64,000 nucleotides of DNA from Alistipes_A hominis (GTDB lineage Bacteria > Bacteroidota > Bacteroidia > Bacteroidales > Rikenellaceae). The notes beneath the pieces were generated by a model, which saw only the letters and a list, made by a program, of their open reading frames with translations, did no database searches and was not told the origin of the DNA. The position numbers and the translations under genes were made by a program. The number at the start of each line of letters is the position of its first letter. The first letter of the stretch is position 1. The stretch is from the NCBI RefSeq assembly GCF_014288115.1, contig NZ_JACOOK010000004.1:186001-250000 (forward strand), given 5' to 3'. Positions 9,553 through 17,346 of the stretch are shown one piece after another.

Positions 9553-9585
9553 AAACCTAAAGGAGTAGAACTTTAGGTTTTCTCT
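9553..9585 (+). terminator. Hairpin after the DUF4270 gene
   Basis: A perfect 10-bp inverted repeat (AAACCTAAAG at 9553-9562, CTTTAGGTTT at 9571-9580) with an 8-base loop, followed by TCTCTTT. It could end the upstream transcript. It is AT-rich, so its strength is uncertain. Confidence 0.55.
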
Positions 9586-9648
9586 TTATAATACAATAAT
9601 GAAAGTCGCGGTATCGGGCAACCGGACCGCCGAAAAACGAAAATATTT

Positions 9649-11952
9649 ATGCAGGAAAATCTGGTGATCGTGGAGTCTCCGGCCAAAGCAAAGACTATCG
9701 AAAAATTTTTGGGTAAGGGCTATGTGGTAAAATCCAGTTTCGGGCATATCCGGGACCTATCGAAGAAAGAGTTGGGAATCGACATCCAAAATGATTTTAC
9801 ACCGCATTACGAAATATCTCCCGATAAGAAGAAGACGGTAGCGGAGTTGGAAAAACTCGCCAAGGAGGCCGGCACGGTTTGGCTGGCGTCCGATGAAGAC
9901 CGCGAGGGGGAGGCCATCGCGTGGCACCTGTCCCAGGTGCTCGGGCTGAAAGACGACAAGACCAAGAGGATCGTTTTCCATGAGATCACGAAAAATGCCA
10001 TTTTACATGCCATCGAAAATCCGCGCACGATCGACCTGAATCTGGTCAATGCCCAGCAGGCGCGCCGGATTCTGGATCGTCTGGTGGGATTCGAACTGTC
10101 GCCGGTTCTGTGGAAAAAGATCAAGCCGTCGTTGTCGGCCGGACGCGTTCAGAGCGTGGCCGTACGGCTGATCGTCGAGCGCGAGCGCGAGATCATGGAT
10201 TTCAAGGCCGCGGCCTATTACCGGGTGCTGGCCGATTTTACGGTTACCGATGCGGACGGGAAGAAATCCGCGTTCCGGGCCGAACTCAGTAAACGCTATG
10301 CGACCGAACAGGAGGCGCTCGCGCTGCTCGAAAAGTGCAAGACCGCCGTCTTTACCGTACGGAACGTCGAGCGCAAGCCGTCGAAAAAATCTCCGGCCGC
10401 GCCGTTCACCACGTCCACGTTGCAGCAGGAAGCCGGGCGCAAACTCGGTATGTCGGTGAGCCAGACGATGTCGGTGGCGCAGCGGTTGTACGAGGCGGGG
10501 TATATCACTTATATGCGTACCGATTCGGTGAACTTGTCCGGACAGGCGATCGCTGCGGCGAAAGCGGAGATCGTCAAGCTTTTCGGTGAAAAATATTCGG
10601 AAGTCCGCAACTATAAAACCAAAACGAAAGGAGCACAGGAAGCGCACGAAGCGATCCGCCCGTCTTACATGGATAAGACCGTGATCGACGCCGCTCCGGC
10701 CGAAAAAAGGCTGTACGATTTGATCTGGAAACGGACGATCGCCTCGCAGATGGCGGCGGCCCAGACCGAACGGACGGTGGTCGATATCGAGATCAGCAAT
10801 GCGGAGGAGCGTTTCGTCGCTACGGGCGAGACCGTGCTGTTCGACGGTTTCCTGAAATTGTATTCCGAATCGACCGAAGACGAGGCGCAGGAGGGCGAAG
10901 AGGCGCTGCTGCCCCCGTTGAAACAGGGGGATCGGCCGGAGGCGAAAAGCGTTACGGCGTTGCAGCGTTTCACGCAGAGTCCGCCGCGTTACAGCGAGGC
11001 GTCGCTGGTCAAAAGGCTTGAAGAGCTGGGGATCGGCCGCCCGTCCACCTATGCGCCGACGATTTCGACGATCATCACGCGCGGCTATGTGGTTAAAGAG
11101 AACCGCGAGGGCGGCAAACGGGGGTATGTCCAGTTGAAACTCGAAAAAGGGGAGATTGTCCGCAAAGAGCTCAGCGAGCATGTAGGGAAAGAGAAAAACA
11201 AGCTTTCTCCGACCGATATCGGCATGTTGGTGACCGATTATCTCGACCAGCAGTTTACCGATGTGATGGACTATAATTTTACGGCGATGGTCGAAAAGGA
11301 GTTCGACGAAATTGCCGAAGGGGATAAAAGTTGGGTCGATATGATCCGTAAGTTCTACGAAAAGTTCCATTCGACGGTGGATCGGGCGCTCGAAAGCCAA
11401 CCGGTCAGAAGCAGTCAGCCCCATCTGCTCGGAACCGATCCGAAGAGCGGCAAGCCGGTTTACGTCAAAATCGGACGTTTCGGCCCGGTCGCCCAGATCG
11501 GCGATGCCGACGATGCGGAGAAACCGCGTTTCGCGAGCCTGAGAAAAGGGCAGTTGATCGCTTCGATCACGCTCGAAGAGGCGCTCGACCTGTTTACGCT
11601 GCCGCGTACCGTCGGCGAGTTCGAGGAGAAAGAGGTGGTGATCGGCATCGGCCGGTTCGGGCCTTATGTGCGGCACGACGGCAAGTTCGTCTCGTTGGGC
11701 AAGACAGACGATCCTTATACGATCGAATTGGATCGTGCCGTATCGCTGATCCGGGACAAGCGCGAGAAGGACGCCAAGGCGAAGGAGCCGATCCGCACTT
11801 ATCCCGAGGACGACGGATTGCAGGTACTGAACGGCCGTTATGGCCCTTATATCGCTTGGCAGGGGAAAAATTACCGCATCCCGAAAGGGTACGTGCCTGC
11901 CGAACTGACGCTCGAACAGTGCCGCGAGATCATCGCAAAATCAAAAAAATAA
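9649..11952 (+). CDS. topA: DNA topoisomerase I (type IA)
   Basis: 767 residues. The N-terminal Toprim domain starts IVESPAKAKTIEKFLG and contains DEDREGEAIAWHL. The catalytic Tyr is Y288 in ITYMRTDS, and the GIGRPSTYAP segment is near residue 462. After the cleavage core the protein ends with repeated topoisomerase C-terminal modules (two versions of GRFGP plus a final GRYGPY) and no Cys4 zinc fingers, the form common in this phylum. It relaxes negative supercoils. A hairpin and a 22-codon overlapping frame lie just upstream, and a strong bidirectional terminator follows. Confidence 0.97.
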   Translation: MQENLVIVESPAKAKTIEKFLGKGYVVKSSFGHIRDLSKKELGIDIQNDFTPHYEISPDKKKTVAELEKLAKEAGTVWLASDEDREGEAIAWHLSQVLGLKDDKTKRIVFHEITKNAILHAIENPRTIDLNLVNAQQARRILDRLVGFELSPVLWKKIKPSLSAGRVQSVAVRLIVEREREIMDFKAAAYYRVLADFTVTDADGKKSAFRAELSKRYATEQEALALLEKCKTAVFTVRNVERKPSKKSPAAPFTTSTLQQEAGRKLGMSVSQTMSVAQRLYEAGYITYMRTDSVNLSGQAIAAAKAEIVKLFGEKYSEVRNYKTKTKGAQEAHEAIRPSYMDKTVIDAAPAEKRLYDLIWKRTIASQMAAAQTERTVVDIEISNAEERFVATGETVLFDGFLKLYSESTEDEAQEGEEALLPPLKQGDRPEAKSVTALQRFTQSPPRYSEASLVKRLEELGIGRPSTYAPTISTIITRGYVVKENREGGKRGYVQLKLEKGEIVRKELSEHVGKEKNKLSPTDIGMLVTDYLDQQFTDVMDYNFTAMVEKEFDEIAEGDKSWVDMIRKFYEKFHSTVDRALESQPVRSSQPHLLGTDPKSGKPVYVKIGRFGPVAQIGDADDAEKPRFASLRKGQLIASITLEEALDLFTLPRTVGEFEEKEVVIGIGRFGPYVRHDGKFVSLGKTDDPYTIELDRAVSLIRDKREKDAKAKEPIRTYPEDDGLQVLNGRYGPYIAWQGKNYRIPKGYVPAELTLEQCREIIAKSKK

Positions 11953-11964
11953 CGGATTGCTTCC

Positions 11965-12005
11965 GACGAAAAGCCCCGCATCGAACCGATGCGGGGCTTT
12001 TCGTC
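11965..12005. terminator. Bidirectional terminator between topA and ispF
   Basis: A perfect 19-bp inverted repeat (11965-11983 with 11987-12005) with a 3-base loop; the stem ends in A-rich and T-rich flanks. It lies between convergent genes and should terminate both transcripts. Confidence 0.88.
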
Positions 12006-12024
12006 TTTTCGGCGCGAGCGGAGG

Positions 12025-12507
12025 CTATGGTTTGAAGATCAGCGCTACCGCGTGAGCTTCGATCCCCTCTTCGCGTCCGACGAAACCGAGGCGTTCGGTG
12101 GTGGTCGCCTTGACCGATACGGCTTCCGGAGCGATTCCCATCGCGGAGGCCAGCGTTTCGCGCATGGCTGGAATGTGCGGTTTGATTTTGGGACGTTGCA
12201 GACAGAGCGTGCAGTCGACATTCCCGATTGCGTAGCCCTGCCGTCCGATCAGTTCCACGGTACGGCGCAGCAGGATCTTGCTGTCGATGCCTTTGTACGC
12301 TTCGGAAGTATCCGGAAAATGCAATCCGATGTCGCCGATCGCGGCGGCTCCGAGCAACGCGTCGCACAGCGCATGGATCAGTACGTCTCCGTCCGAGTGG
12401 GCGACGCAGCCGAGGGCGTGTTCGATACGTATGCCTCCCAGCCACAACGGGAGCCCCTGCGCTAATGCGTGCACGTCGTATCCGTGCCCGATTCTGAAAT
12501 TCATCAT
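12025..12507 (-). CDS. ispF: 2-C-methyl-D-erythritol 2,4-cyclodiphosphate synthase
   Basis: 160 residues with the IspF signatures: RIGHGYDVHAL (Asp and His zinc ligands) at the N-terminus, the HSDGDVLIHALCDALLGA motif around residues 37-54, and the C-terminal KATTTERLGFVGR motif. The enzyme forms the cyclic diphosphate of the MEP pathway to isoprenoid precursors, which also feeds undecaprenyl phosphate. It forms a trimer in the cytoplasm. Two adjacent ATG codons (12507, 12504) could serve as start. It is transcribed toward topA, from which a shared terminator separates it, and diverges from the dipeptidase gene at 12577. Confidence 0.96.
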   Translation of the reverse strand: MMNFRIGHGYDVHALAQGLPLWLGGIRIEHALGCVAHSDGDVLIHALCDALLGAAAIGDIGLHFPDTSEAYKGIDSKILLRRTVELIGRQGYAIGNVDCTLCLQRPKIKPHIPAMRETLASAMGIAPEAVSVKATTTERLGFVGREEGIEAHAVALIFKP

Positions 12508-12576
12508 TGGCCGAAGTTTTGTACAAACTAACGAAATTATGATTACATTTACAAGGAAGATTAAATTTTTAAGGAA

Positions 12577-14049
12577 ATGTCAGAAATTGCACAATTGACC
12601 CCTCGGATCGTGTGGGACTATTTCGATCAGATAACCCGGATTCCCCGTCCGTCCAAGAAAGAGGAGAAGATCATGGCTTACCTGGTCGATTTCGCCAAAA
12701 GTCACGGGTTGGAGTACCGGCGCGACGGCGTGGGCAACCTCGTGATCCGCAAACCGGCGACCGAAGGGATGGAAGACCGTTCGACCGTCGTCTTGCAGAG
12801 CCACGTGGATATGGTGTGCGAGAAAAACAGTAGCGTGAATTTCGATTTCGAGAAAGATCCGATCCAGACGCGCATCGCGGACGGTTGGGTTACGGCGACC
12901 GGCACGACGCTCGGCGCCGACTGCGGCATCGGCATGGCGGCCGAGCTGGCGGTGCTGGCTTCGGCGGACGTTCCGCACGGACCGCTGGAATGCCTGTTCA
13001 CGGTAGACGAGGAGACCGGACTGACCGGGGCCTTCGGGCTGGGCGAGGATATGCTTTCCGGCAAGTATCTGATCAACCTCGATTCGGAGGATGAAGGGCA
13101 GATTTTTATCGGCTGCGCCGGCGGGATCGATACGGTGGCTACGCTGAATTACCGGCAGGAAGAACCGGTCAAGAATTACGAATTTTTCCGGATCGACGTT
13201 TCCGGTCTGCTCGGCGGTCATTCCGGCGACGATATCGAAAAGGGCAGGGCCAATTCGAACAAAGTGTTGAACCGTTTTTTGTGGAGGATCGACGCGAGCG
13301 ATATCGACCTGCGGCTCGCCTATTTCGACGGCGGGAACCTGCGTAATGCGATCCCGCGCGAGGCGTTTGCCGTTTTCGGCGTTCCGTCCCGCGAGGTGAA
13401 ACGGGTCAGGCGTTTTTTTGAGGAGTTTCGGGACGACCTGAAACGCGAATACGGGACGATCGAAACCGGAATGGATCTGGCGCTGACCGATATGCCCGCG
13501 CCGGATACGGTAATGGATGTCGAAGCGCAGCGCAGTCTGCTGGACGCCGTGTGCGGCGTGCCGAACGGCGTGCTGGCGATGAGTCCGGTGATGCCGGGCA
13601 TGGTCGAAACGTCGACGAACCTGGCTTCCGTCAAATTCGTCGGCGAACTGTTGGTCGAAATCACGACTTCGCAGCGTTCTGCGATACAGAGCGCGCGGGA
13701 TGCCGCGTCGGCATCGGTCGAATCGGTGCTGCGGCTGGCCGGCGCCGACGTAAGTCGTTCGGACGGCTATCCGGGCTGGAATCCCGATCCGGATTCCAGG
13801 CTGCTGGAGGTGGCCCGCAGTGTTTACGACAAGCTGTTCGGCGCGCAACCGCAGGTGCGGTCGATCCATGCCGGATTGGAGTGCGGTCTGTTCTTGCAAA
13901 AATATCCCGATCTGGAGATGATATCCATCGGTCCGACCCTTCGCGGCGTACATTCGCCGGACGAGAAGCTGGAGATCGCTTCCGTCGGACGGTTCTGGCA
14001 GTTTCTGACCGGAATACTCGGCGCGTTGAAAAACGCCGGCGATCGGTGA
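12577..14049 (+). CDS. pepD: PepD-type aminoacyl-histidine dipeptidase (M20), copy 1
   Basis: 490 residues, normal for PepD. Expected di-zinc residues are present: His76 in QSHVDMV, Asp115 in GADCGIG, Glu145/Glu146 in VDEETG, Asp169 in LDSE, and a C-terminal His in GVHSPDE. The enzyme cleaves Xaa-His and other dipeptides in the cytoplasm. The residue after bridging Asp115 is Cys116, where PepD usually has Asn (Asn is present in the second copy at 29756), so metal geometry or specificity may differ. It stands alone, diverging from ispF and facing an aminotransferase gene. Confidence 0.9.
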   Translation: MSEIAQLTPRIVWDYFDQITRIPRPSKKEEKIMAYLVDFAKSHGLEYRRDGVGNLVIRKPATEGMEDRSTVVLQSHVDMVCEKNSSVNFDFEKDPIQTRIADGWVTATGTTLGADCGIGMAAELAVLASADVPHGPLECLFTVDEETGLTGAFGLGEDMLSGKYLINLDSEDEGQIFIGCAGGIDTVATLNYRQEEPVKNYEFFRIDVSGLLGGHSGDDIEKGRANSNKVLNRFLWRIDASDIDLRLAYFDGGNLRNAIPREAFAVFGVPSREVKRVRRFFEEFRDDLKREYGTIETGMDLALTDMPAPDTVMDVEAQRSLLDAVCGVPNGVLAMSPVMPGMVETSTNLASVKFVGELLVEITTSQRSAIQSARDAASASVESVLRLAGADVSRSDGYPGWNPDPDSRLLEVARSVYDKLFGAQPQVRSIHAGLECGLFLQKYPDLEMISIGPTLRGVHSPDEKLEIASVGRFWQFLTGILGALKNAGDR

Positions 14050-14085
14050 CCGCAGGCGTTTTCCGCAGATTTTCCGATAACCGGG

Positions 14086-15291
14086 TTAGCGGGTCGTTTT
14101 GCGGCCCGGATATACTTTTAGCGCTTCGCGCAGGCATTCGGCGGCGGCCAGCAGGTCTTCGCGTTTGATGACGTAGGCGATGCGCACCTCGTCGTGTCCG
14201 AGGTAACACGAGGCGTAGAATCCGGTCGCCGGGGCCAGCATGACGGTTTGTCCTTTGTATTCGAACTCTTCGAGTAGCCATTGGGCGAAACGCTCGCTGC
14301 TGTCGATCGGAAGCTTCACGATCGAGTAGAACGATCCTTTCGGCATCGGGCAGTAGACCCCTTCGATTTTGTTCAGTGCCTCGACGATGCAGTTGCGGCG
14401 CGCGGCGTATTCGTCGTGCACTTCCCGGAAATAACTCGCCGGAGTGTCCAGCGCCGCTTCGGCCGCCACCTGGGCCAGATAGGGCGGGCACAGCCGCGCT
14501 TGTCCCATCCGCAGCGCGGCGGCGATGATCGCCTTGTTGCGCGATACGAGCGTTCCGAGCCGTACGCCGCACATGCTGTAACGTTTCGACACCGAGTCGA
14601 TCATTACCACGTTCTGTTCGATTCCCTTGAGGTTCATTACCGAGATGCATTGCGTCCCGTCGTAGCAGAATTCGCGGTATACTTCGTCCGCCATCAGGTA
14701 CAGGTCGTGCCTCAGCACGATATCGCGCAGTTGCGCGTACTCCTCTTCGGAATAGACGTATCCGGTCGGGTTGTTCGGGTTGCAGATCAGAATCGCTTTG
14801 GTGCGCGGCGTAATCAGCCGTTCGAAATCCTCCATCGGAGGCAGTGCGAAGTCGTTGGCGATGGTCGACGAGATCGGCTTGATATTCACGCCCGCTTCCA
14901 TCGCGAAGCCGTTGTAATTGGCGTAGAACGGTTCGGGTACCAGTACCTCGTCGCCCGGGTTCAGGCAGATGGTCATGGCCATGAAAATCGCTTCCGACCC
15001 CCCGACGGTGATCATCAGGTCGTCGGCCGTCACGTCGATGCCGACGCTTTCGTAGTATTTGACCAGTTTGCGGCGGTAACTTTCGTTACCCGCCGAATGG
15101 CCGTATTCGAAGACGTGATCGGAAATATTCTTGACGGCGTCCACGGCGACCTGCGGCGTGCAGATGTCGGGCTGCCCGATGTTCAGGTGGTAGACTTTGA
15201 TTCCGCGGCTTTTTGCTTTTTCGGCATACGGTACCAATTTACGGATCGGCGAGGGGGGCAGGTATACCCCCTTATCGGATAAGTTAGGCAT
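14086..15291 (-). CDS. Pyridoxal-phosphate aminotransferase (class I/II)
   Basis: 401 residues with the fold-type I aminotransferase pattern: LNIGQPDI near residue 37, the CNPNNPTGYVY motif near residue 173, VYREFCYDG, the cofactor-binding Lys in DSVSKRYSMCG near residue 236, and the late Arg region HDEVRIAYV. It probably moves amino groups between an amino acid and 2-oxoglutarate; members resemble aspartate or aromatic aminotransferases, but the amino acid cannot be set from sequence. It converges on copy 1 of pepD with 36 bases between stops. A -7 element at 15314-15321 lies before its ATG. Confidence 0.88.
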   Translation of the reverse strand: MPNLSDKGVYLPPSPIRKLVPYAEKAKSRGIKVYHLNIGQPDICTPQVAVDAVKNISDHVFEYGHSAGNESYRRKLVKYYESVGIDVTADDLMITVGGSEAIFMAMTICLNPGDEVLVPEPFYANYNGFAMEAGVNIKPISSTIANDFALPPMEDFERLITPRTKAILICNPNNPTGYVYSEEEYAQLRDIVLRHDLYLMADEVYREFCYDGTQCISVMNLKGIEQNVVMIDSVSKRYSMCGVRLGTLVSRNKAIIAAALRMGQARLCPPYLAQVAAEAALDTPASYFREVHDEYAARRNCIVEALNKIEGVYCPMPKGSFYSIVKLPIDSSERFAQWLLEEFEYKGQTVMLAPATGFYASCYLGHDEVRIAYVIKREDLLAAAECLREALKVYPGRKTTR

Positions 15292-15313
15292 GAAAAAATA
15301 TTTTAAAACACCG

Positions 15314-15321
15314 CAAAGCTA
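15314..15321 (-). promoter_or_regulatory. -7 element (TAGCTTTG) for the aminotransferase gene
   Basis: On the minus strand TAGCTTTG lies 22 bases before the ATG at 15291 and fits TAnnTTTG. It is one half of a divergent promoter pair with the element at 15339. Confidence 0.6.
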
Positions 15322-15338
15322 TAAATATATTTTTATAG

Positions 15339-15346
15339 TACCTTTG
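15339..15346 (+). promoter_or_regulatory. -7 element (TACCTTTG) for the small membrane protein gene
   Basis: TACCTTTG at 15339-15346 ends only 6 bases before the ATG at 15353, so the transcript would have almost no leader or would start translation at the second ATG (15362). Confidence 0.6.
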
Positions 15347-15352
15347 CCGTTG

Positions 15353-15721
15353 ATGAAAATAATGAAGATTTCTCCGAAAACAGCGATTCAGGCGGTCGTT
15401 TCTGGCGTCGTAATCGGGGCGTTGCTCAGCCGCGATTATCCGAAGGCGGGACTCGTCGTGTCGGCGTGTTTCATCGCATTTTACCTCGGGCTGACTTTCC
15501 GTCGCAGAATGTGCTATCTGCTGCATTTCGTGTCGGGCGGGATCGAGAAACGGTTTCTGGCCGTTTCGTGGCTCTGTACGCTCTATCTGCTGATCGCTGC
15601 GTTGGTCGCCGGCACGGTCTATAACTTTTTCCTGCTGCTGGCTCTGGGGCTCGATTATTTTTTGTACGACAAGCGCCAGCGGGCGTCGGCCGGAAAAGAG
15701 AAAGGGGCCGGGGAGTTGTAG
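15353..15721 (+). CDS. Small hypothetical membrane protein
   Basis: 122 residues from the ATG at 15353 (119 from 15362). It has three or four hydrophobic stretches: about residues 11-25, 27-45 and a pair between 65 and 100, with RRRMCYLLHF between them. The C-terminus is charged (KRQRASAGKEKGAGEL). I do not recognise the family. A longer frame reaching back to 15197 is rejected because it overlaps the aminotransferase gene and its promoter. The gene is alone between a divergent promoter and tRNA-Glu. Confidence 0.6.
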   Translation: MKIMKISPKTAIQAVVSGVVIGALLSRDYPKAGLVVSACFIAFYLGLTFRRRMCYLLHFVSGGIEKRFLAVSWLCTLYLLIAALVAGTVYNFFLLLALGLDYFLYDKRQRASAGKEKGAGEL

Positions 15722-15818
15722 CCTGCTCCGGCGGAGGTTCGGGGCCGGTTTTTCGGGCCGGCGGTTTCGCCGGAATCCAAAGAATCGGAAATAAAAGATG
15801 AAATTTTCGTCGAAAAAT

Positions 15819-15848
15819 TTGCAAATATTCAGTTTTTGGCTACCTTTG
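15819..15848 (+). promoter_or_regulatory. Consensus promoter for tRNA-Glu and rpsT
   Basis: TTG at 15819-15821, a spacer of exactly 19 bases and TACCTTTG at 15841-15848 give a full match to the Bacteroidota promoter. It lies 32 bases before the tRNA. Confidence 0.85.
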
Positions 15849-15880
15849 CACCGCTGAATCAGTCAATCTGGTTGCGCGAT

Positions 15881-15952
15881 GGCCCATTCGTCTATCGGTT
15901 AGGACGCAAGATTTTCATTCTTGAAAGAGGAGTTCGATTCTCCTATGGGCTA
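15881..15952 (+). tRNA. tRNA-Glu (anticodon TTC)
   Basis: The 72-base sequence folds as a cloverleaf. The acceptor arm pairs 15881-15887 with 15945-15951 (with a G-T end pair), the anticodon stem is CAAGA/TCTTG, and the seven-base loop TTTTCAT holds anticodon TTC. The T-loop carries TTCGATT. CCA is not encoded. rpsT follows 33 bases later, probably on the same transcript. Confidence 0.95.
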
Positions 15953-15985
15953 CGAAATAAAGATGAAATAAATAAATTTACGAAA

Positions 15986-16237
15986 ATGGCAAATCACAAG
16001 TCATCGAAGAAAAGAATACGCCAGACCGAGGTGAAAAACGCCCGGAATAAATATTATCACAAAACGGCCCGTAATGCCGTAAAGGCGTTGCGCAATACGA
16101 CTGAGAAGGATGCCGCCGTAGCGTTGCTTCCGAAGGTGACCGCCATGCTGGACAAACTCGCCAAAACGAATGTGATTCACAAGAATAAAGCCGCCAACCT
16201 GAAAAGCAGCGTTCAGCTTCACGTCAACGCGTTGTAG
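15986..16237 (+). CDS. rpsT: 30S ribosomal protein S20
   Basis: An 83-residue, highly basic protein beginning MANHKSSKKRIRQTE, followed by the R-x-ARNKYYHKTARNAVKAL helix typical of S20. S20 binds 16S rRNA and stabilises the small subunit. The ATG at 15986 is chosen because the family starts with MANHKS; the frame continues upstream into the tRNA but that part is not coding. It shares the tRNA-Glu promoter and is followed by an intrinsic terminator. Confidence 0.95.
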   Translation: MANHKSSKKRIRQTEVKNARNKYYHKTARNAVKALRNTTEKDAAVALLPKVTAMLDKLAKTNVIHKNKAANLKSSVQLHVNAL

Positions 16238-16261
16238 TCTGCCGTTTTCGGCGTCGAATAT

Positions 16262-16292
16262 AAAAGCCATCCTTTTCCGGGATGGCTTTTTT
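16262..16292 (+). terminator. Terminator after rpsT
   Basis: An 11-bp stem (16262-16272 with 16280-16290), loop of 7 bases, then a T run. Confidence 0.85.
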
Positions 16293-16322
16293 ACGTGTCC
16301 GATGCGAGATACCAGAGGAAAT

Positions 16323-16356
16323 AAAAAACGCCGGCTATTTTTAGCCGGCGTTTTTT
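16323..16356 (-). terminator. Terminator after rpoD
   Basis: A perfect 15-bp stem (16323-16337 with 16342-16356) with a TTTT loop and A/T tails on both sides. It lies 22 bases past the rpoD stop on the minus strand and can act in both directions. Confidence 0.85.
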
Positions 16357-16378
16357 GATTGCGGTAGATTGCGTCGAA

Positions 16379-17239
16379 TTATCCGAGATAGGATTTCAGC
16401 AATTTGCTCCGGGTGCTGTGGCGCAGTCGGCGGATTGCTTTTTCTTTGATCTGACGGACGCGTTCGCGGGTCAGTCCGAATTTCTCGCCGATCTCTTCGA
16501 GCGTCATTTCCGAGCAGCCGATCCCGAAGAAATATTTGATGATGTCGCGTTCGCGGTCGGTCAGCGTCGACAGGGCGCGTTCGACTTCCGTGCCGAGCGA
16601 TTCGTTGATCAGGCCGCGGTCGGCGATCGGCGAATCGTTGTTGACCAGCACGTCGAGCAGGCTGTTGTCCTCGCCGTCCGAGAACGGAGCGTCCACCGAT
16701 ACGTGGCGTCCCGAAACCCTGAGCGTGTCGGTCACCTTTTCTTTAGGCAAGTCCAGCTCGTTGGCCAGCTCTTCGGGCGACGGAGTCCGTTCGTGCTCTT
16801 GCTCGAACCGGGCGAACGCCTTGTTGATCTTATTGAGCGATCCCACCTGGTTCAGCGGCAGGCGGACGATGCGGCTCTGTTCGGCCAGCGCCTGCAGGAT
16901 CGACTGGCGGATCCACCATACGGCATAAGAAATAAATTTGAAGCCGCGCGTTTCGTCGAACTTCTCGGCGGCCTTGATCAGTCCCAAATTCCCCTCGTTG
17001 ATCAGGTCAGGCAGCGACAGGCCCTGGTTCTGGTACTGTTTCGCAACGGAAACCACGAACCGAAGGTTGGCGCGAGTCAGTTTTTCGAGGGCTTCCTTGT
17101 CGCCCTTTTTAATCCGCTGCGCCAGATCTACCTCTTCCTCTACGGTAATCAAATCCTCTTTGCCAATCTCCTGCAGGTATTTATCCAGCGATGCGCTTTC
17201 GCGATTGGTAATGGATTTGGTAATTTTTAATTGTCTCAT
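16379..17239 (-). CDS. rpoD: RNA polymerase primary sigma factor RpoD
   Basis: 286 residues from the ATG at 17239, the usual length for Bacteroidota RpoD, which lacks region 1.1. Region 1.2 is followed by region 2 (LVTRANLRFVVSVAKQYQ-like core, DLINEGNLGLIKAAEKFD, and the -10-binding FKFISYAVWWIRQSI), region 3, and region 4 with TLEEIGEKFGLTRERVRQIKEKA. It directs polymerase to the TAnnTTTG promoters seen across this window. A frame extended to 17311 is rejected because it runs through an upstream hairpin. htrA lies upstream on the same strand, 107 bases away. Confidence 0.96.
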   Translation of the reverse strand: MRQLKITKSITNRESASLDKYLQEIGKEDLITVEEEVDLAQRIKKGDKEALEKLTRANLRFVVSVAKQYQNQGLSLPDLINEGNLGLIKAAEKFDETRGFKFISYAVWWIRQSILQALAEQSRIVRLPLNQVGSLNKINKAFARFEQEHERTPSPEELANELDLPKEKVTDTLRVSGRHVSVDAPFSDGEDNSLLDVLVNNDSPIADRGLINESLGTEVERALSTLTDRERDIIKYFFGIGCSEMTLEEIGEKFGLTRERVRQIKEKAIRRLRHSTRSKLLKSYLG

Positions 17240-17277
17240 CGTATAGTTCTCTTGTTGATACCTAACTAAACTTTTAT

Positions 17278-17317
17278 GAAACGTTGCAGCGCTCCGTGAA
17301 AGAGCCTGCAACGTTTC
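17278..17317 (-). other. Hairpin between htrA and rpoD
   Basis: A perfect 12-bp inverted repeat (17278-17289 with 17306-17317) enclosing a second short stem (GCTC/GAGC). On the minus strand it is followed by ATAAAAGTTTAG rather than a T run, so it may be a weak terminator, a processing site or a stabilising structure between htrA and rpoD. Confidence 0.5.
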
Positions 17318-17346
17318 TCAAGTAACAACGGGGAAAGTTTCTCCGC

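Noticed and set aside
15197..15352. Longer version of the small membrane protein
   Set aside because: It would overlap the aminotransferase gene and the divergent promoter at 15314-15346.
17240..17311. N-terminal extension of RpoD
   Set aside because: The extra 24 codons run through a hairpin, and RpoD of this phylum starts at MRQLKITKS.
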